Positions 46,919 through 56,809 are shown, counted from the stretch's first letter. The stretch is DNA of 64,000 nucleotides from Betaproteobacteria bacterium UBA1934 (GCA_002337055.1 DDFG01000001.1:173061-237060), one strand, 5' to 3'. The notes: generated by a model not told the origin, from the sequence alone. A program made the numbers and translations.

Positions 46919-47932
46919 ATGGATATGAGCGAAAGCACCCGGCTCGCGGCCGGGCATTTGCCTGAGGGGGATCGGGCACTGGTGGACGGCGTGCTCGCCG
47001 GCCAGCGGCGGGCGCTCGCCAAGACCATCACCCTGCTCGAATCGACCCGTGAAGATCATCGCCTGCGGGCGGGAGCGGTGCTGAACGCGTTGCTGCCCCA
47101 TAGCGGGCGTGCCGTGCGTGTCGGCATCTCCGGCGTGCCCGGGGCGGGCAAGTCGACCTTCATCGAGGCGCTCGGTCTGATGCTGATCGAAGCGGGGCAT
47201 CGCGTGGCGGTGCTGGCAGTGGATCCTTCGTCCTCGCTGTCCGGCGGTTCGATTCTCGGCGACAAGACGCGCATGGAACTGCTCTGTCAGCGCGAAGAGG
47301 CCTTTATCCGACCGAGCCCGTCGTCCGGCTCGCTGGGCGGCGTTGCCGACAAGACGCGAGAAGCCATGCTGGTGTGCGAGGCGGCGGGGTTCGACGTGAT
47401 CATCGTCGAGACCGTCGGAGTCGGTCAGTCCGAAACCACGGTGGCCGGCATGGTCGATGTTTTCGTGCTCCTGCAATTGCCCAATGCCGGCGACGATCTT
47501 CAGGCGATCAAGAAGGGGATTGTCGAAATCGCCGATCTGGTCGTTATCAACAAGGCCGATCTCAATCCCAAGGCGGCGGCGTTTGCGCGCGCTCAGTGGC
47601 ACAACGCGCTGGCCATGTTGCGCCACGTCAGTCCGCACTGGTCGCCCAGCGTCATCACCATGAGTGCCCTGCACAAAGAAGGCATTGCCGAATTCTGGCA
47701 GGAAATCGAGCGCTACCGCACCACCATGACCACCCATGGCGAATGGGAGGCGAGGCGCCGTCACCAGTCGCTGGCGTGGATGTGGAGTTTGATCGACAGC
47801 GGCCTTCGTCACGCATTCAAGCAACATCCGGACGTGTGCCGGAATCTGCCCGATTTCTGCCAGGCGGTGGAAGCCGGACAGATGACCCCAACCGTGGCCG
47901 CCCGGCAATTGCTGGGCGCGCTGAAACTTTGA
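46919..47932 (+). CDS. meaB: MeaB/ArgK-type G-protein chaperone of methylmalonyl-CoA mutase
   Basis: This protein (337 aa from ATG 46919) has the P-loop [10 protein letters not shown], a [19 protein letters not shown] region and the TVGVGQSE switch motif of MeaB, and the NKAD nucleotide motif. It guards the mutase from inactivation and helps load cobalamin. The exact start is unsure (GTG 46913, ATG 46919 or ATG 46925), none with a strong ribosome-binding site. It lies 29 bp after the mutase and 29 bp before pccB, in one unit. Confidence 0.93.
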   Translation: MDMSESTRLAAGHLPEGDRALVDGVLAGQRRALAKTITLLESTREDHRLRAGAVLNALLPHSGRAVRVGISGVPGAGKSTFIEALGLMLIEAGHRVAVLAVDPSSSLSGGSILGDKTRMELLCQREEAFIRPSPSSGSLGGVADKTREAMLVCEAAGFDVIIVETVGVGQSETTVAGMVDVFVLLQLPNAGDDLQAIKKGIVEIADLVVINKADLNPKAAAFARAQWHNALAMLRHVSPHWSPSVITMSALHKEGIAEFWQEIERYRTTMTTHGEWEARRRHQSLAWMWSLIDSGLRHAFKQHPDVCRNLPDFCQAVEAGQMTPTVAARQLLGALKL

Positions 47933-47961
47933 CAGAAACCCCAGCCATAGGGAGAACAACC

Positions 47962-49494
47962 ATGCAGGAAATCATCCGCCAACTTGAAGAAAAGCGCGAG
48001 GCGGCGCGCCTGGGCGGTGGCCAGAAGCGCATCGATTCCCAGCACGCCAAGGGCAAGCTCACCGCCCGCGAACGGATTGAGTTGTTCCTCGACCCCGATT
48101 CCTTCGAGGAGTGGGACATGTTCAAGGAACACCGCTGCCACGATTTCGGCATGGGTAACCAGTTCATTCCCGGCGATGGGGTCGTGACCGGCTACGGCAC
48201 GGTCAATGGCCGCCTGATTTTCGTGTTCTCGCAGGATTTCACGGTGTTCGGCGGCGCGCTGTCGGAAGCGCATGCCGAGAAGATCTGCAAGATCATGGAT
48301 CACGCCATGAAGGTTGGTGCGCCCGTAGTCGGTTTGAATGACTCCGGCGGCGCCCGCATTCAGGAAGGGGTCGCCTCGCTGGGCGGCTATGCCGAAGTGT
48401 TCCAGCGCAATGTGATGGCGTCCGGCGTCATCCCGCAGATTTCGCTGATCATGGGGCCGTGCGCCGGCGGCGCGGTGTATAGCCCGGCGATGACCGACTT
48501 CATTTTCATGGTCAAGGATTCCTCCTACATGTTCGTGACCGGGCCGGAAGTGGTCAAGACGGTGACGCACGAAGAGGTGACCGCCGAGGAACTGGGCGGC
48601 GCGGTGACGCATACGACCAAGTCGGGCGTCGCTGACCTGGCTTTCGAAAACGATGTCGAGGCGCTGATGATGCTGCGCCGCTTTGTCGGCTTTCTGCCTG
48701 CCAGCAACCGGCAATCTCCTCCCACTCAGCCGACGCGCGATCCGGCCGATCGCCTCGACCAGTCGCTCGACACGCTGGTGCCAGTCAATCCGAACCAGCC
48801 TTACGACATGAAGGAGCTGATCATCAAGACGGTCGATGACTGCGACTTCTTCGAGCTGCAACCGGATCATGCCAAGAACATCATCATCGGTTTCGCCCGC
48901 ATGGAAGGCTCGCCGGTGGGCATTGTCGCCAATCAGCCGCTGGTGCTGGCGGGCTGTCTGGACATCAAGTCCTCGATCAAGGCGGCGCGCTTCGTGCGCT
49001 TCTGCGATGCCTTCAACATTCCGGTCATCACCTTTGTCGATGTGCCCGGCTTCATGCCCGGCACCGCGCAGGAGTACAGCGGCATTATCAAGCACGGCGC
49101 CAAGCTGCTCTACGCCTACGCCGAATGCACGGTACCCAAGGTCACGTTGATTACCCGTAAGGCCTATGGCGGTGCGTACGATGTGATGAGTTCCAAACAT
49201 TTGCGTGGTGACGTCAATTTCGCCTGGCCTTCCGCTGAAATTGCGGTGATGGGGCCGAAGGGTGCGGTCGAGATCATTTTCCGTGAGGAAAAGAACGATC
49301 CCGCCAAGTTGGCCGGACGCGAAGCCGAGTACAAGGCCAAGTTCGCCAACCCCTTCGTGGCCGGCGCACGTGGTTTCATCGACGACGTGATCATGCCGAG
49401 CGAGACGAGAAAGCGCATTTGCCGATCGCTGGCGATGCTGCGCGAAAAGAAACTGGAAAACCCGTGGCGCAAGCACGGGAACATCCCGCTGTAA
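47962..49494 (+). CDS. pccB: Propionyl-CoA carboxylase beta subunit
   Basis: This 510-aa carboxyltransferase subunit carries the acyl-CoA carboxylase motifs: GGARIQEG with the biotin-carbonyl oxyanion site, [14 protein letters not shown], and the second-half [34 protein letters not shown]. Length and the presence of pccA downstream and the mutase upstream support propionyl-CoA as the substrate, though other acyl-CoAs are possible. The start has a GGGAGAA site. It ends 18 bp before a leader ORF and 133 bp before pccA. Confidence 0.93.
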   Translation: MQEIIRQLEEKREAARLGGGQKRIDSQHAKGKLTARERIELFLDPDSFEEWDMFKEHRCHDFGMGNQFIPGDGVVTGYGTVNGRLIFVFSQDFTVFGGALSEAHAEKICKIMDHAMKVGAPVVGLNDSGGARIQEGVASLGGYAEVFQRNVMASGVIPQISLIMGPCAGGAVYSPAMTDFIFMVKDSSYMFVTGPEVVKTVTHEEVTAEELGGAVTHTTKSGVADLAFENDVEALMMLRRFVGFLPASNRQSPPTQPTRDPADRLDQSLDTLVPVNPNQPYDMKELIIKTVDDCDFFELQPDHAKNIIIGFARMEGSPVGIVANQPLVLAGCLDIKSSIKAARFVRFCDAFNIPVITFVDVPGFMPGTAQEYSGIIKHGAKLLYAYAECTVPKVTLITRKAYGGAYDVMSSKHLRGDVNFAWPSAEIAVMGPKGAVEIIFREEKNDPAKLAGREAEYKAKFANPFVAGARGFIDDVIMPSETRKRICRSLAMLREKKLENPWRKHGNIPL

Positions 49495-49512
49495 GCCGAG
49501 GGAGCGACAAGA

Positions 49513-49635
49513 ATGTTCAAGAAAATATTGATTGCCAATCGCGGCGACCAGCCGCGAAGCGGCGCAGCGACGAAGTCACATTGCCTTGCGTGCGAAGCAC
49601 GCGGCGATCGAACCGCGGAGAAGACAAATGTTTAA
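49513..49635 (+). other. Diverged copy of the pccA start forming a 40-aa leader ORF
   Basis: This ORF begins MFKKILIANRG, the same 11 residues as PccA, but the codons differ at six positions, all silent. It then leaves the pccA sequence and ends at TAA 49633-49635, overlapping the pccA ATG (49628) by eight bases. It has its own ribosome-binding site (GGAGCGA). The part after the shared codons holds three short hairpins with GAA loops (49551-49563, 49569-49577, 49588-49602). It could be the remnant of a second biotin carboxylase gene or a leader for translational coupling. Confidence 0.7.
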
Positions 49636-51616
49636 AAAAATATTGATCGCAAACCGCGGTGAGATCGCCTGCCGAGTGATCAAAACCGCCCGCAAGATGG
49701 GCATCCAGACCGTCGCCGTCCATTCCGAGGCGGATGCCGGCGCCCTGCATGTGGAAATGGCCGATGAGGCCGTTTGCATCGGCCCGGCACCCTCCAAGGA
49801 ATCGTATCTGGTGATGGACAAGATCATCGCCGCCTGCAAGCAGACCGGTGCCGAAGCGGTGCATCCGGGTTACGGCTTCCTGTCCGAGAACGAGGAATTC
49901 TCGCGTCGTCTGGAAGAAGAAGGCATCAAGTTCATCGGGCCGAAGCATTACTCGGTCGGCAAGATGGGTGACAAGATCGAATCCAAGAAGCTGGCGATGC
50001 AGGCCGGGGTCAATACCATCCCGGGGCACAACGCCGCGATTTCGGGGCCTGACGAGGCGGTCGAGATCGCCAAGCGGATCGGCTATCCGGTGATGATCAA
50101 GGCCTCTGCCGGCGGTGGCGGCAAGGGCCTGCGCGTGGCCCACAACGACAAGGAAGCGCATGAGGGTTTTTCTTCCTGCGTTAACGAGGCGCGCAATTCC
50201 TTCGGCGATGATCGTGTCTTTATCGAAAAATTCGTCATCGAGCCGCGCCACATTGAAATCCAGGTGCTGGGCGACTCTTTCGGCAACTATGTGTACTTGA
50301 ACGAACGCGAATGCTCGATTCAGCGTCGCCACCAGAAGGTGATTGAAGAGGCGCCGTCGCCCTTCATCGACCCGGAAACGCGCAAAGCAATGGGCGAACA
50401 GGCGGTGGCGCTGGCGCGGGCGGTGAATTACGAATCGGCGGGTACGGTCGAATTCGTGGTCGGGGCCGACAAGAGCTTCTATTTTCTCGAAATGAACACC
50501 CGTTTGCAGGTCGAGCATCCGGTCACCGAATTCATCACTGGCCTCGATCTGGTCGAGCAGATGATCCGTGTCGCGGCGGGCGAGAAGCTGACCATTACGC
50601 AGGCCGACGTCAAGATCAACGGCTGGGCGATGGAATGCCGGATCAACGCTGAAGATCCGTTCCGTGGATTCCTGCCTTCTACCGGCCGTCTGGTCAAATT
50701 CCAACCACCGCCCGAAACTGCGGGCGCGGTGCGGGTCGATACCGGTGTGTACGAGGGCGGCGAGATTTCGATGTTCTACGACTCGATGATCGCCAAGCTG
50801 ATCGTGCACGGCAAGGATCGCAACGAAGCGATCCAACTCATGCGCGATGCGCTCAATGCGTTTGTGATTCGCGGCATCAGTTCCAATATTCCCTTCCAGG
50901 CGGCGCTGTTGCAGCATCCGCGTTTCTGCTCCGGCAAATTCAACACCGGCTTTATCGCCGAAGAATATCCGCACGGCTTCGATTCGAGCATGGTGCCGCA
51001 CGACGAACCAGAACTGCTGGCCGCCTGCGCGACCTTCGTGCGCGCCCGCTATATCAAGCGGGCGACCGGAATTTCGCACCAGTTGCCGGGGCATGGCCGC
51101 AAGGTGAACAACGATTGGGTCGTGCTGATGGGCAACAGCAAGATTCCGGTCTCGGTGACGCCGCTCACCGGTGGCCTTTCGCTGAATGCCGACGGCAAAC
51201 AGTACGATATCGTTTCGGACTGGAACTTTGGCGATCAGTTGCTGCAAGGCACGGTCAACGGCAAACCGATCTGCCTGCAAGTCGAGCGCCGGCGGCTACG
51301 TTACCGCATCTTCCATTACGGCCTGCAAGTCGAGCCGATGGTGATGACGGCGCATGCGGCTTATTTGCTCTCGCTGATGCCTGAAAAGGCGCCGCCCGAT
51401 CTTTCCAAGTTCCTGCTTTCCCCGATGCCTGGTCTGTTGCGCGAAGTTTGCGCGGAGGAAGGGCAGGAAGTGAAAGCCGGTGAAAAGCTCGCGGTGATCG
51501 AAGCGATGAAGATGGAAAACATCCTGAAAGCCGAACAGGACTGCAAGATCAAGAAGATTGCCGCCAAGGTCGGCGAAAGCCTGTCGGTCGATCAGGTCAT
51601 TGTCGAGTTCGCGTAA
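49628..51616 (+). CDS. pccA: Propionyl-CoA carboxylase alpha subunit (biotin carboxylase + BCCP)
   Basis: This 662-aa subunit has an N-terminal biotin carboxylase domain (ATP-grasp, GGGGKGLR and the EMNTRLQVEHPVTE loop) up to about residue 450, a BT linker, and a C-terminal biotin-carboxyl carrier domain with EAMKMEN (biotinylated K628). It works with PccB to make methylmalonyl-CoA from propionyl-CoA, bicarbonate and ATP. The ATG at 49628 has CGGAGAAG upstream; a longer in-frame start at 49532 would add residues read from the repeat and is rejected. A strong terminator follows. Confidence 0.94.
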   Translation: MFKKILIANRGEIACRVIKTARKMGIQTVAVHSEADAGALHVEMADEAVCIGPAPSKESYLVMDKIIAACKQTGAEAVHPGYGFLSENEEFSRRLEEEGIKFIGPKHYSVGKMGDKIESKKLAMQAGVNTIPGHNAAISGPDEAVEIAKRIGYPVMIKASAGGGGKGLRVAHNDKEAHEGFSSCVNEARNSFGDDRVFIEKFVIEPRHIEIQVLGDSFGNYVYLNERECSIQRRHQKVIEEAPSPFIDPETRKAMGEQAVALARAVNYESAGTVEFVVGADKSFYFLEMNTRLQVEHPVTEFITGLDLVEQMIRVAAGEKLTITQADVKINGWAMECRINAEDPFRGFLPSTGRLVKFQPPPETAGAVRVDTGVYEGGEISMFYDSMIAKLIVHGKDRNEAIQLMRDALNAFVIRGISSNIPFQAALLQHPRFCSGKFNTGFIAEEYPHGFDSSMVPHDEPELLAACATFVRARYIKRATGISHQLPGHGRKVNNDWVVLMGNSKIPVSVTPLTGGLSLNADGKQYDIVSDWNFGDQLLQGTVNGKPICLQVERRRLRYRIFHYGLQVEPMVMTAHAAYLLSLMPEKAPPDLSKFLLSPMPGLLREVCAEEGQEVKAGEKLAVIEAMKMENILKAEQDCKIKKIAAKVGESLSVDQVIVEFA

Positions 51617-51635
51617 TCTCCCCGTGACGGCGATC

Positions 51636-51669
51636 AGGCGGAAAGCGCGCAAGCCTTTCCGCCTTTTTT
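51636..51669 (+). terminator. Intrinsic terminator of the propionate module
   Basis: A ten-pair stem AGGCGGAAAG (51636-51645) with CTTTCCGCCT (51655-51664), nine-base loop and six T (51664-51669). It closes the mutase-meaB-pccB-pccA unit. Confidence 0.9.
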
Positions 51670-51709
51670 GTGCCCGATGCCCTTGTGACGCCGGCATGGA
51701 TGATCGAAA

Positions 51710-53389
51710 ATGGTGCATGCGGGTTCTTCGCGAAAAGGGTCGAAATTGAATACGATGAGGCGATCCACCAAGCGGTTGGTATTGCTGCTGGCCGCTTTGC
51801 CCACGCTGGTGGTGGTGATGGGCACACTCTACATGCTGGGGATGTCGTATTTTGAAGATACCCCGCGCACGTTCTGGTCCAGTCTGGAATGGGCGTCGGA
51901 AACTCTGACTACAACGGGTTACGGCGGCGATTCGCACTGGCGGCATCCTGTGATGAATCTGTTTGTGATGTTCGTGCAGGTGACCGGCATGTCACTTGCC
52001 GTCATGGTGTTTCCGATTTATGTCCTGCCATACTTGGAAGAACGCCTGCAGTTCCGGTTGCCGCGTACGCTGCCGTCGATGGAGGATACCGTTCTCGTTC
52101 ATCGCTACGGCCCCGCCATCGACTCTCTGGTCGAAGAATTGAAGCGCAGCCACATACCGTTTGTAGTGCTGGAGAAGGACGAAGCTTTGGCACGCGGGCT
52201 ACAGGAGCGCGGCTTCAGGGTGGTGCTCGGCAAGCTGGAGGAAGAGCCTCATCTGATGGAAGGTGTGGAAAAGGCGCGTGCTCTGATCGCCAATGCCGAC
52301 GACCATTCGAATGGCATTTTTATCATGATGGCGCGCGAACGCGGTTTCGATGGGCCGCTGTTGGCGCTGGCGGAGAATCCCATTTATCGGGCACCGATGG
52401 AAAAGATCGGTGCCACGGCCGTTTTCACGCCAGCGCATGTACTGGCCGCCGCACTCGCTGCCCGGGCAAGTATCCTGATCAGCCCGCGCCAGGAGGGTTT
52501 GCATGTATTGGGCGGTCACGTCGGGTTGGTAGAGTTCCGGATTCATCACGACAGCACGCTGGCGGGTCGCCGACTGGGCGACCTGCACATGCGCGAGCAG
52601 CATGGTGTGACCGTGATCGGGCAATGGATAGGCGGTGCCTTTCAATTGGCGACGGGTCCCGACACACGAATCGAAGCGGGCGCCATTCTGGTGGCCGTGG
52701 GCGCACATGCCAGCCTGGAGCGTTTCGAACGAATGGCCACCCCGCTCCGTACCGGCGGCCATATCGTGATCTGCGGCCATGGTGCGGTGGGTGGCAAGGT
52801 GGCGCAAATGCTGAACGACGCGGGGGAACGCACTGTTGTGATCGACCGTGCGCCGGGCGAAGGTGTTGATGTGGTTGGCGACGTGCTCGATCATTCGACG
52901 CTGGACCGCGCCCGTGTGCATGAAGCCACCGCGGTGGTGATCGCGCTCTCCAATGACAGCCTGGGCGTCTTTGCGACCGCCGTCGTCCGTGATTATGCGC
53001 CCCAGATTCCGCTCGTTGCACGGGTCAACCGTGCGCCCAACGTACCCCGGCTATATCAGGCCGGCGCCGATTTTTCGTTGTCCTTGGGGCAGATATCCGG
53101 GCAGATTCTCGCGCACCACCTGTTGCATCAGGATGCCCTGATGCTCGAGCAGCGCCTCAAATTTGCGCGAGTGGCGCCAGGTACGCTAGTCGGCGCGCAT
53201 CCATGGCGTGCTGAAGTACGCGAGAAGACGGGAGCCGCCATTGTGGCGGCGGAACGCGGCAGCGAAGTGAAGGTCGAATTCGAGCCGGATTTCCGCATCC
53301 GCGTGAGTGATGTTCTCTTCGTCTGCGGTACCACCGAGAGCATGGATCGCTACCGGGCGGTGTTCAAGACGACCGCGGTCGCCGATTAG
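51710..53389 (+). CDS. Two-TM potassium channel with RCK (TrkA) domains
   Basis: This 559-aa protein has two membrane helices (about 24-45 and 82-106) around a pore loop with the selectivity filter TTTGYGGD, a variant of TVGYGD. The cytosolic part has two TrkA-N NAD-type domains (ALIANADDHSN and HIVICGHGAVGGKVA) and two TrkA-C domains, so a gating-ring RCK channel is indicated. Start at ATG 51710 has GGATG upstream; ATG 51755 is the alternative. It is the only gene between the propionate module and the FlK-like thioesterase. It may set K+ flux in stress. Confidence 0.88.
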   Translation: MVHAGSSRKGSKLNTMRRSTKRLVLLLAALPTLVVVMGTLYMLGMSYFEDTPRTFWSSLEWASETLTTTGYGGDSHWRHPVMNLFVMFVQVTGMSLAVMVFPIYVLPYLEERLQFRLPRTLPSMEDTVLVHRYGPAIDSLVEELKRSHIPFVVLEKDEALARGLQERGFRVVLGKLEEEPHLMEGVEKARALIANADDHSNGIFIMMARERGFDGPLLALAENPIYRAPMEKIGATAVFTPAHVLAAALAARASILISPRQEGLHVLGGHVGLVEFRIHHDSTLAGRRLGDLHMREQHGVTVIGQWIGGAFQLATGPDTRIEAGAILVAVGAHASLERFERMATPLRTGGHIVICGHGAVGGKVAQMLNDAGERTVVIDRAPGEGVDVVGDVLDHSTLDRARVHEATAVVIALSNDSLGVFATAVVRDYAPQIPLVARVNRAPNVPRLYQAGADFSLSLGQISGQILAHHLLHQDALMLEQRLKFARVAPGTLVGAHPWRAEVREKTGAAIVAAERGSEVKVEFEPDFRIRVSDVLFVCGTTESMDRYRAVFKTTAVAD

Positions 53390-53808
53390 CTTGCCGCGCG
53401 CTTGGTTGCCAGTCGGGCATCGAATTTTGCCTTATCGATGACGAAACGTTCGTGACGACCTCGGCTGATGGTGTCAACACCGTCGTGCGCCGAGACCTCG
53501 AAGATCAGCTTTTTGCCCTCCACCGCCACCAGTTCGACCGTCACTGTGACATCGAACCCAGGAGGGGTAGCGCCTTCGTGGCTGACATTGATATGCACGC
53601 CGACCGTTTGCTCGCGTGGCCAGTCGAGATGCGGGTTGATTGCCTGAATGCAGGTCCATTCGAGCAGCCCGACCATGAAACCGGTGGCGAATACCTCGGG
53701 CATCACCGTGAATTCCGTGGCTTCCGTGTAAAGTGCCGGCACTGTTTTGTCGGCAGGTACGCGATAGGAAAATTGGTGACGCAGGCCGGGTTGCAGAGTG
53801 TCTTTCAT
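53386..53808 (-). CDS. FlK-like hotdog thioesterase
   Basis: This 140-aa protein has the FlK-type active-site layout: Thr42 (in VFATGFM), Glu50 (in VGLLEWT) and His77 (in NVSHEGATPPG), close to Thr42, Glu50 and His76 of fluoroacetyl-CoA thioesterase. Family members cut short acyl-CoA thioesters, and FlK itself prefers fluoroacetyl-CoA. There is no evidence of fluoroacetate here; a general acyl-CoA role is likely. It ends just inside the convergent channel gene end (overlap of four bases). Confidence 0.85.
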   Translation of the reverse strand: MKDTLQPGLRHQFSYRVPADKTVPALYTEATEFTVMPEVFATGFMVGLLEWTCIQAINPHLDWPREQTVGVHINVSHEGATPPGFDVTVTVELVAVEGKKLIFEVSAHDGVDTISRGRHERFVIDKAKFDARLATKRAAS

Positions 53809-53935
53809 CGTGGACTCCAGGCAGGATCAAGTGTTGGATTGTAGGCCCATGTGTGATTATGTGGCGCAACCCCCTTGGTGATTTACGGTCGCGCCGTTAG
53901 GATAAGGACCGTTTTGTCACCATAGGGTCGCGATC

Positions 53936-55939
53936 ATGAGATTGATTCCGCTGTTGCTTTCGCTGGCTTGTGCATCCGCATTTGCGGGCACGCCGCTGTC
54001 AGGTATCGACAAGGCTGGCATGGATACCCACATTCGTCCGCAGGACGACCTGTTTCGGGCGGTGAACGGCGCCTGGCTCGACAATACGCCGATTCCGGCC
54101 GATAAGGCGGCCTGGGGTGTGTTCTACATTTTGCGCGAACAATCCGACAAGCAGGTCAAGTCCATCGTTGACGATCTCTCGGCGGGCAAACCCAAAGCAG
54201 GGACGCTGGAAGCCAAGATTGCCACCTATTACCGAAGCTTCATGGACACCGCTGCCATCGACCGCGCCGGCCTAAAAGCCGTGCAGCCCCGTCTCGAACA
54301 CATTGCGGCGCTGAAAGACAAGGCCGCCCTGGTCGCCGAACTGGGCGCCGTACAGGGGGTTTTGCCGACACCGGTCGTGCTGGTTGTGCTGGCCGATCCC
54401 AACGATCCGGACCGATATGTGGCGCGCACCTACCAGAGTGGCTTGGGTATGCCCGATCGCGATTATTACCTCAAGGATGACGAACGTCTGGTCAAAACAC
54501 GGGCCGCTTACCTCGAGTACGTACGCACGCTGCTCTCGCTTTCGGGCGACGCTCAATCCGGCCCGCATGCCGAGGCCGTGGTGGCGCTCGAAAAACGCAT
54601 TGCCGAAGCGCATTGGGACAAGGTTGAAAACCGCAATCCGGTGAAAACCTATAATCCGATGACGCTGCAGGAACTGGCCAAGCTGGCACCTGAAGTCGAT
54701 TGGGCGTTGATGTTGAAACAGGCGGGTTTCCCGACGGTCGAGCGCCTGGTGGTGTCGCAGCCCAGCGAGGTGACGGCGGTGGCCAAACTGCTCGGCGAAG
54801 TACCGCTGGAAACTTGGAAAGCTTATCTGACGGTACGCACGCTGGACGCGGCGGCCGAGATGCTGCCGCAAGGTTTCCGCGATGCCCGTTTTGTTTTCCG
54901 CGACAAGGTACTGTCTGGTACCGAACAGGAGAAACCGCGCTGGCAGCAAGCGGTGGCACAACTGGACGGCGCGATGGGTGAGGCGCTGGGGCAGGTGTAT
55001 GTCGCTCGCCACTTCCCGCCGGCCTACAAGGCGCGGATGCAGGAATTGGTTGCCAATCTGATGGCGGCCTATCGCGATTCGATCGACGGCCTGAGCTGGA
55101 TGTCCGCTGATACCAAGGCGCAGGCCCGCGAAAAGCTGGCCAAATATGGCACCAAGATCGGGTATCCCGATAAATGGCGCGACTACAGCAAGCTGGAGAT
55201 CGTTGAAGGCGATCCGATCGGAAACGCGCGGCGTGCCCGCAAGTTTGAATACGAGCGGCGCGTCGCCCGCATCAACGACAAGGTCGACCGCACGGAATGG
55301 CACATGACGCCGCAAACCGTGAACGCCTACTACAGCCCCCAAGCCAACGAGATTGTCTTCCCCGCGGCGATTCTGCAACCGCCGTTCTTCGACATGAAGG
55401 CTGACGATGCCGCCAACTATGGCGCCATCGGCGCAGTGATCGGTCACGAAATCAGTCATGGCTTCGACGACCAAGGCAGCCAGTTCGATGGAACCGGGCG
55501 TCTGCGCAACTGGTGGAGTGCGGAAGACCGCAAGGCATTCGAGAAACTTGGGGCGCGGCTGGTGGCGCAATACGAGCAATACGAGCCTCTTCCCGGCAAA
55601 CGCATTAACGGCAAGTTGACGTTGGGCGAGAACATTGCCGACCTTTCCGGTTTGCAGATTGCCTACAAGGCCTACAAACTTTCGCTGAAAGGCAAGCCCG
55701 CGCCGGTAATCGACGGGCTTACGGGCGACCAGCGTTTCTTCTATGGTTGGTCGCAATCGTGGCGTAGCAAGATGCGCGACGCCACGCTGCTACAGCGTCT
55801 TGTCGCCGATCCTCACTCCCCCGGCGAATTCCGCGCCAACGGTGCCGTGGTCAATCATGATGGTTTCCACGAGGCATTTGCCACCAAGGAGGGCGACCGC
55901 CTGTTCAAGACACCGGGAGAGCGTATCCGCATCTGGTGA
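53936..55939 (+). CDS. Exported M13 family zinc metallopeptidase
   Basis: This 667-aa neprilysin-like enzyme has a signal peptide (ending AFAGT) and no membrane anchor after it. The zinc motif is HEISH (504-508) in GHEISHGFDDQGSQFD, with the downstream GENIADLSGL for the third ligand, and NAYYSPQANEIVFPAAIL before it. The chain ends IRIW, close to the canonical CRVW end of the family. It cleaves peptides in the periplasm or outside. It adds to the M3, M16 and S9 peptidases. Confidence 0.93.
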   Translation: MRLIPLLLSLACASAFAGTPLSGIDKAGMDTHIRPQDDLFRAVNGAWLDNTPIPADKAAWGVFYILREQSDKQVKSIVDDLSAGKPKAGTLEAKIATYYRSFMDTAAIDRAGLKAVQPRLEHIAALKDKAALVAELGAVQGVLPTPVVLVVLADPNDPDRYVARTYQSGLGMPDRDYYLKDDERLVKTRAAYLEYVRTLLSLSGDAQSGPHAEAVVALEKRIAEAHWDKVENRNPVKTYNPMTLQELAKLAPEVDWALMLKQAGFPTVERLVVSQPSEVTAVAKLLGEVPLETWKAYLTVRTLDAAAEMLPQGFRDARFVFRDKVLSGTEQEKPRWQQAVAQLDGAMGEALGQVYVARHFPPAYKARMQELVANLMAAYRDSIDGLSWMSADTKAQAREKLAKYGTKIGYPDKWRDYSKLEIVEGDPIGNARRARKFEYERRVARINDKVDRTEWHMTPQTVNAYYSPQANEIVFPAAILQPPFFDMKADDAANYGAIGAVIGHEISHGFDDQGSQFDGTGRLRNWWSAEDRKAFEKLGARLVAQYEQYEPLPGKRINGKLTLGENIADLSGLQIAYKAYKLSLKGKPAPVIDGLTGDQRFFYGWSQSWRSKMRDATLLQRLVADPHSPGEFRANGAVVNHDGFHEAFATKEGDRLFKTPGERIRIW

Positions 55940-55948
55940 GTCTGACGT

Positions 55949-55979
55949 GCCGCAAGGTTGCCGGCGGCGACCTTGCGGC
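55949..55979. terminator. Perfect hairpin after the M13 gene
   Basis: A ten-pair stem GCCGCAAGGT (55949-55958) and ACCTTGCGGC (55970-55979) with an eleven-base loop lies right after the M13 stop. No T tract follows, so termination is uncertain. Confidence 0.5.
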
Positions 55980-56105
55980 CATGTTCTATAATGAAAAAGC
56001 AGTAATCGCTGCGGCGGCTGCCGTCCTCACGAGGGAAGGCCAGCCAATCCAAACGCCGTCCGGAGCGGTGCTCCCGCCGGCGGCGAAATGAAGAGGGAGA
56101 GTGTC

Positions 56106-56258
56106 ATGAGCAAGCTCCAGTCCATGCAGCCCGGAACCTATTCCGAAGATCGCGCCGAAAAGCTGGCCGAAATGGTCGAACCGACCATGGTCGCTTCCAT
56201 CTGGTTGGGCGCAGGTGGAACCCTGGCTTTGCTTTGCTGGACCGTGTTGGCGGTCTGA
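56106..56258 (+). CDS. 50-aa single-helix membrane protein
   Basis: This small ORF has a strong ribosome-binding site (AGAGGGAGA, six bases before ATG 56106). The peptide has a charged N-terminal part with MSKLQSMQPGTYSEDRAEK and a C-terminal membrane helix (ASIWLGAGGTLALLCWTVLAV). No family is recognised. It lies between the M13 gene and a convergent DUF1697 gene. The composition, a soluble acidic/basic half then one helix, is typical of small inner-membrane proteins. Confidence 0.7.
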   Translation: MSKLQSMQPGTYSEDRAEKLAEMVEPTMVASIWLGAGGTLALLCWTVLAV

Positions 56259-56281
56259 GTAGCGCTGGCTGAGAACACGAC

Positions 56282-56809
56282 CTAGCCGGTCAACTCGATC
56301 AGTCGCGTCAAAGTGTTGAAATTCCGCGTCGTTGCGGCGGTTTTCAATTTGCGCTCAAAATAGTTGTTGGTGAATTTCGAGTCGCTCAGGCGTGTGGCGT
56401 ACCGTGTGTAGAGCACGTCGCCGGCCACCACGATGTGGTCGGGTGAGAAGTCGGTTTGCCGAAAAGCGGCTAACAATGTCGTGTCCGGTTCGTTCGCCAG
56501 AAAGCTGAAATAGGTGCGTTCGGCATCGTCGCGGCTGAATGGGTTGCCCGCCAGCACTTCACGCAGCCGGATCGGGCTGCGCGTCAGGGCGGTGATGCTT
56601 GCCCCAATGCGTGCCGTAATCGTCGTTTCCACCAACTGGTTCACCTCTGCGGCGGTCAGCGATGTGGAAACGATGACGTTACCGCTCTGGATGTAGGTGC
56701 GAACGTCCTGCAAACCCTCGGCTGAGAGGGCTTCGCGCAGGGCTGCCATCGGCACGCGGTTGCGTCCGGTCGGCATGACGCCGCGCAGCAGGACGATGTG
56801 TGTGTTCAT
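56282..56809 (-). CDS. DUF1697 family protein
   Basis: This 175-aa protein matches DUF1697: N-terminal HIVLLRGVMPTGRNRVPMAALREAL with the TYIQSGNVIV strand, and a C-terminal half with FLANEPDTTL and RNFNTLTRL. It is cytoplasmic and of unknown function. Its start overlaps the end of the aminotransferase gene by four bases (56806-56809), so it is the last gene of a minus-strand unit. Confidence 0.85.
   Translation of the reverse strand: MNTHIVLLRGVMPTGRNRVPMAALREALSAEGLQDVRTYIQSGNVIVSTSLTAAEVNQLVETTITARIGASITALTRSPIRLREVLAGNPFSRDDAERTYFSFLANEPDTTLLAAFRQTDFSPDHIVVAGDVLYTRYATRLSDSKFTNNYFERKLKTAATTRNFNTLTRLIELTG

Noticed and set aside
49532..49627. Longer start for PccA upstream of ATG 49628
   Set aside because: The extra residues come from the duplicated or hairpin stretch and do not look like a biotin carboxylase; ATG 49628 has a good ribosome-binding site and gives the family start.
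53386..53808. Fluoroacetate resistance gene
   Set aside because: The catalytic layout is FlK-like, but no fluoroacetate metabolism gene is in the window, so only a general thioesterase is claimed.
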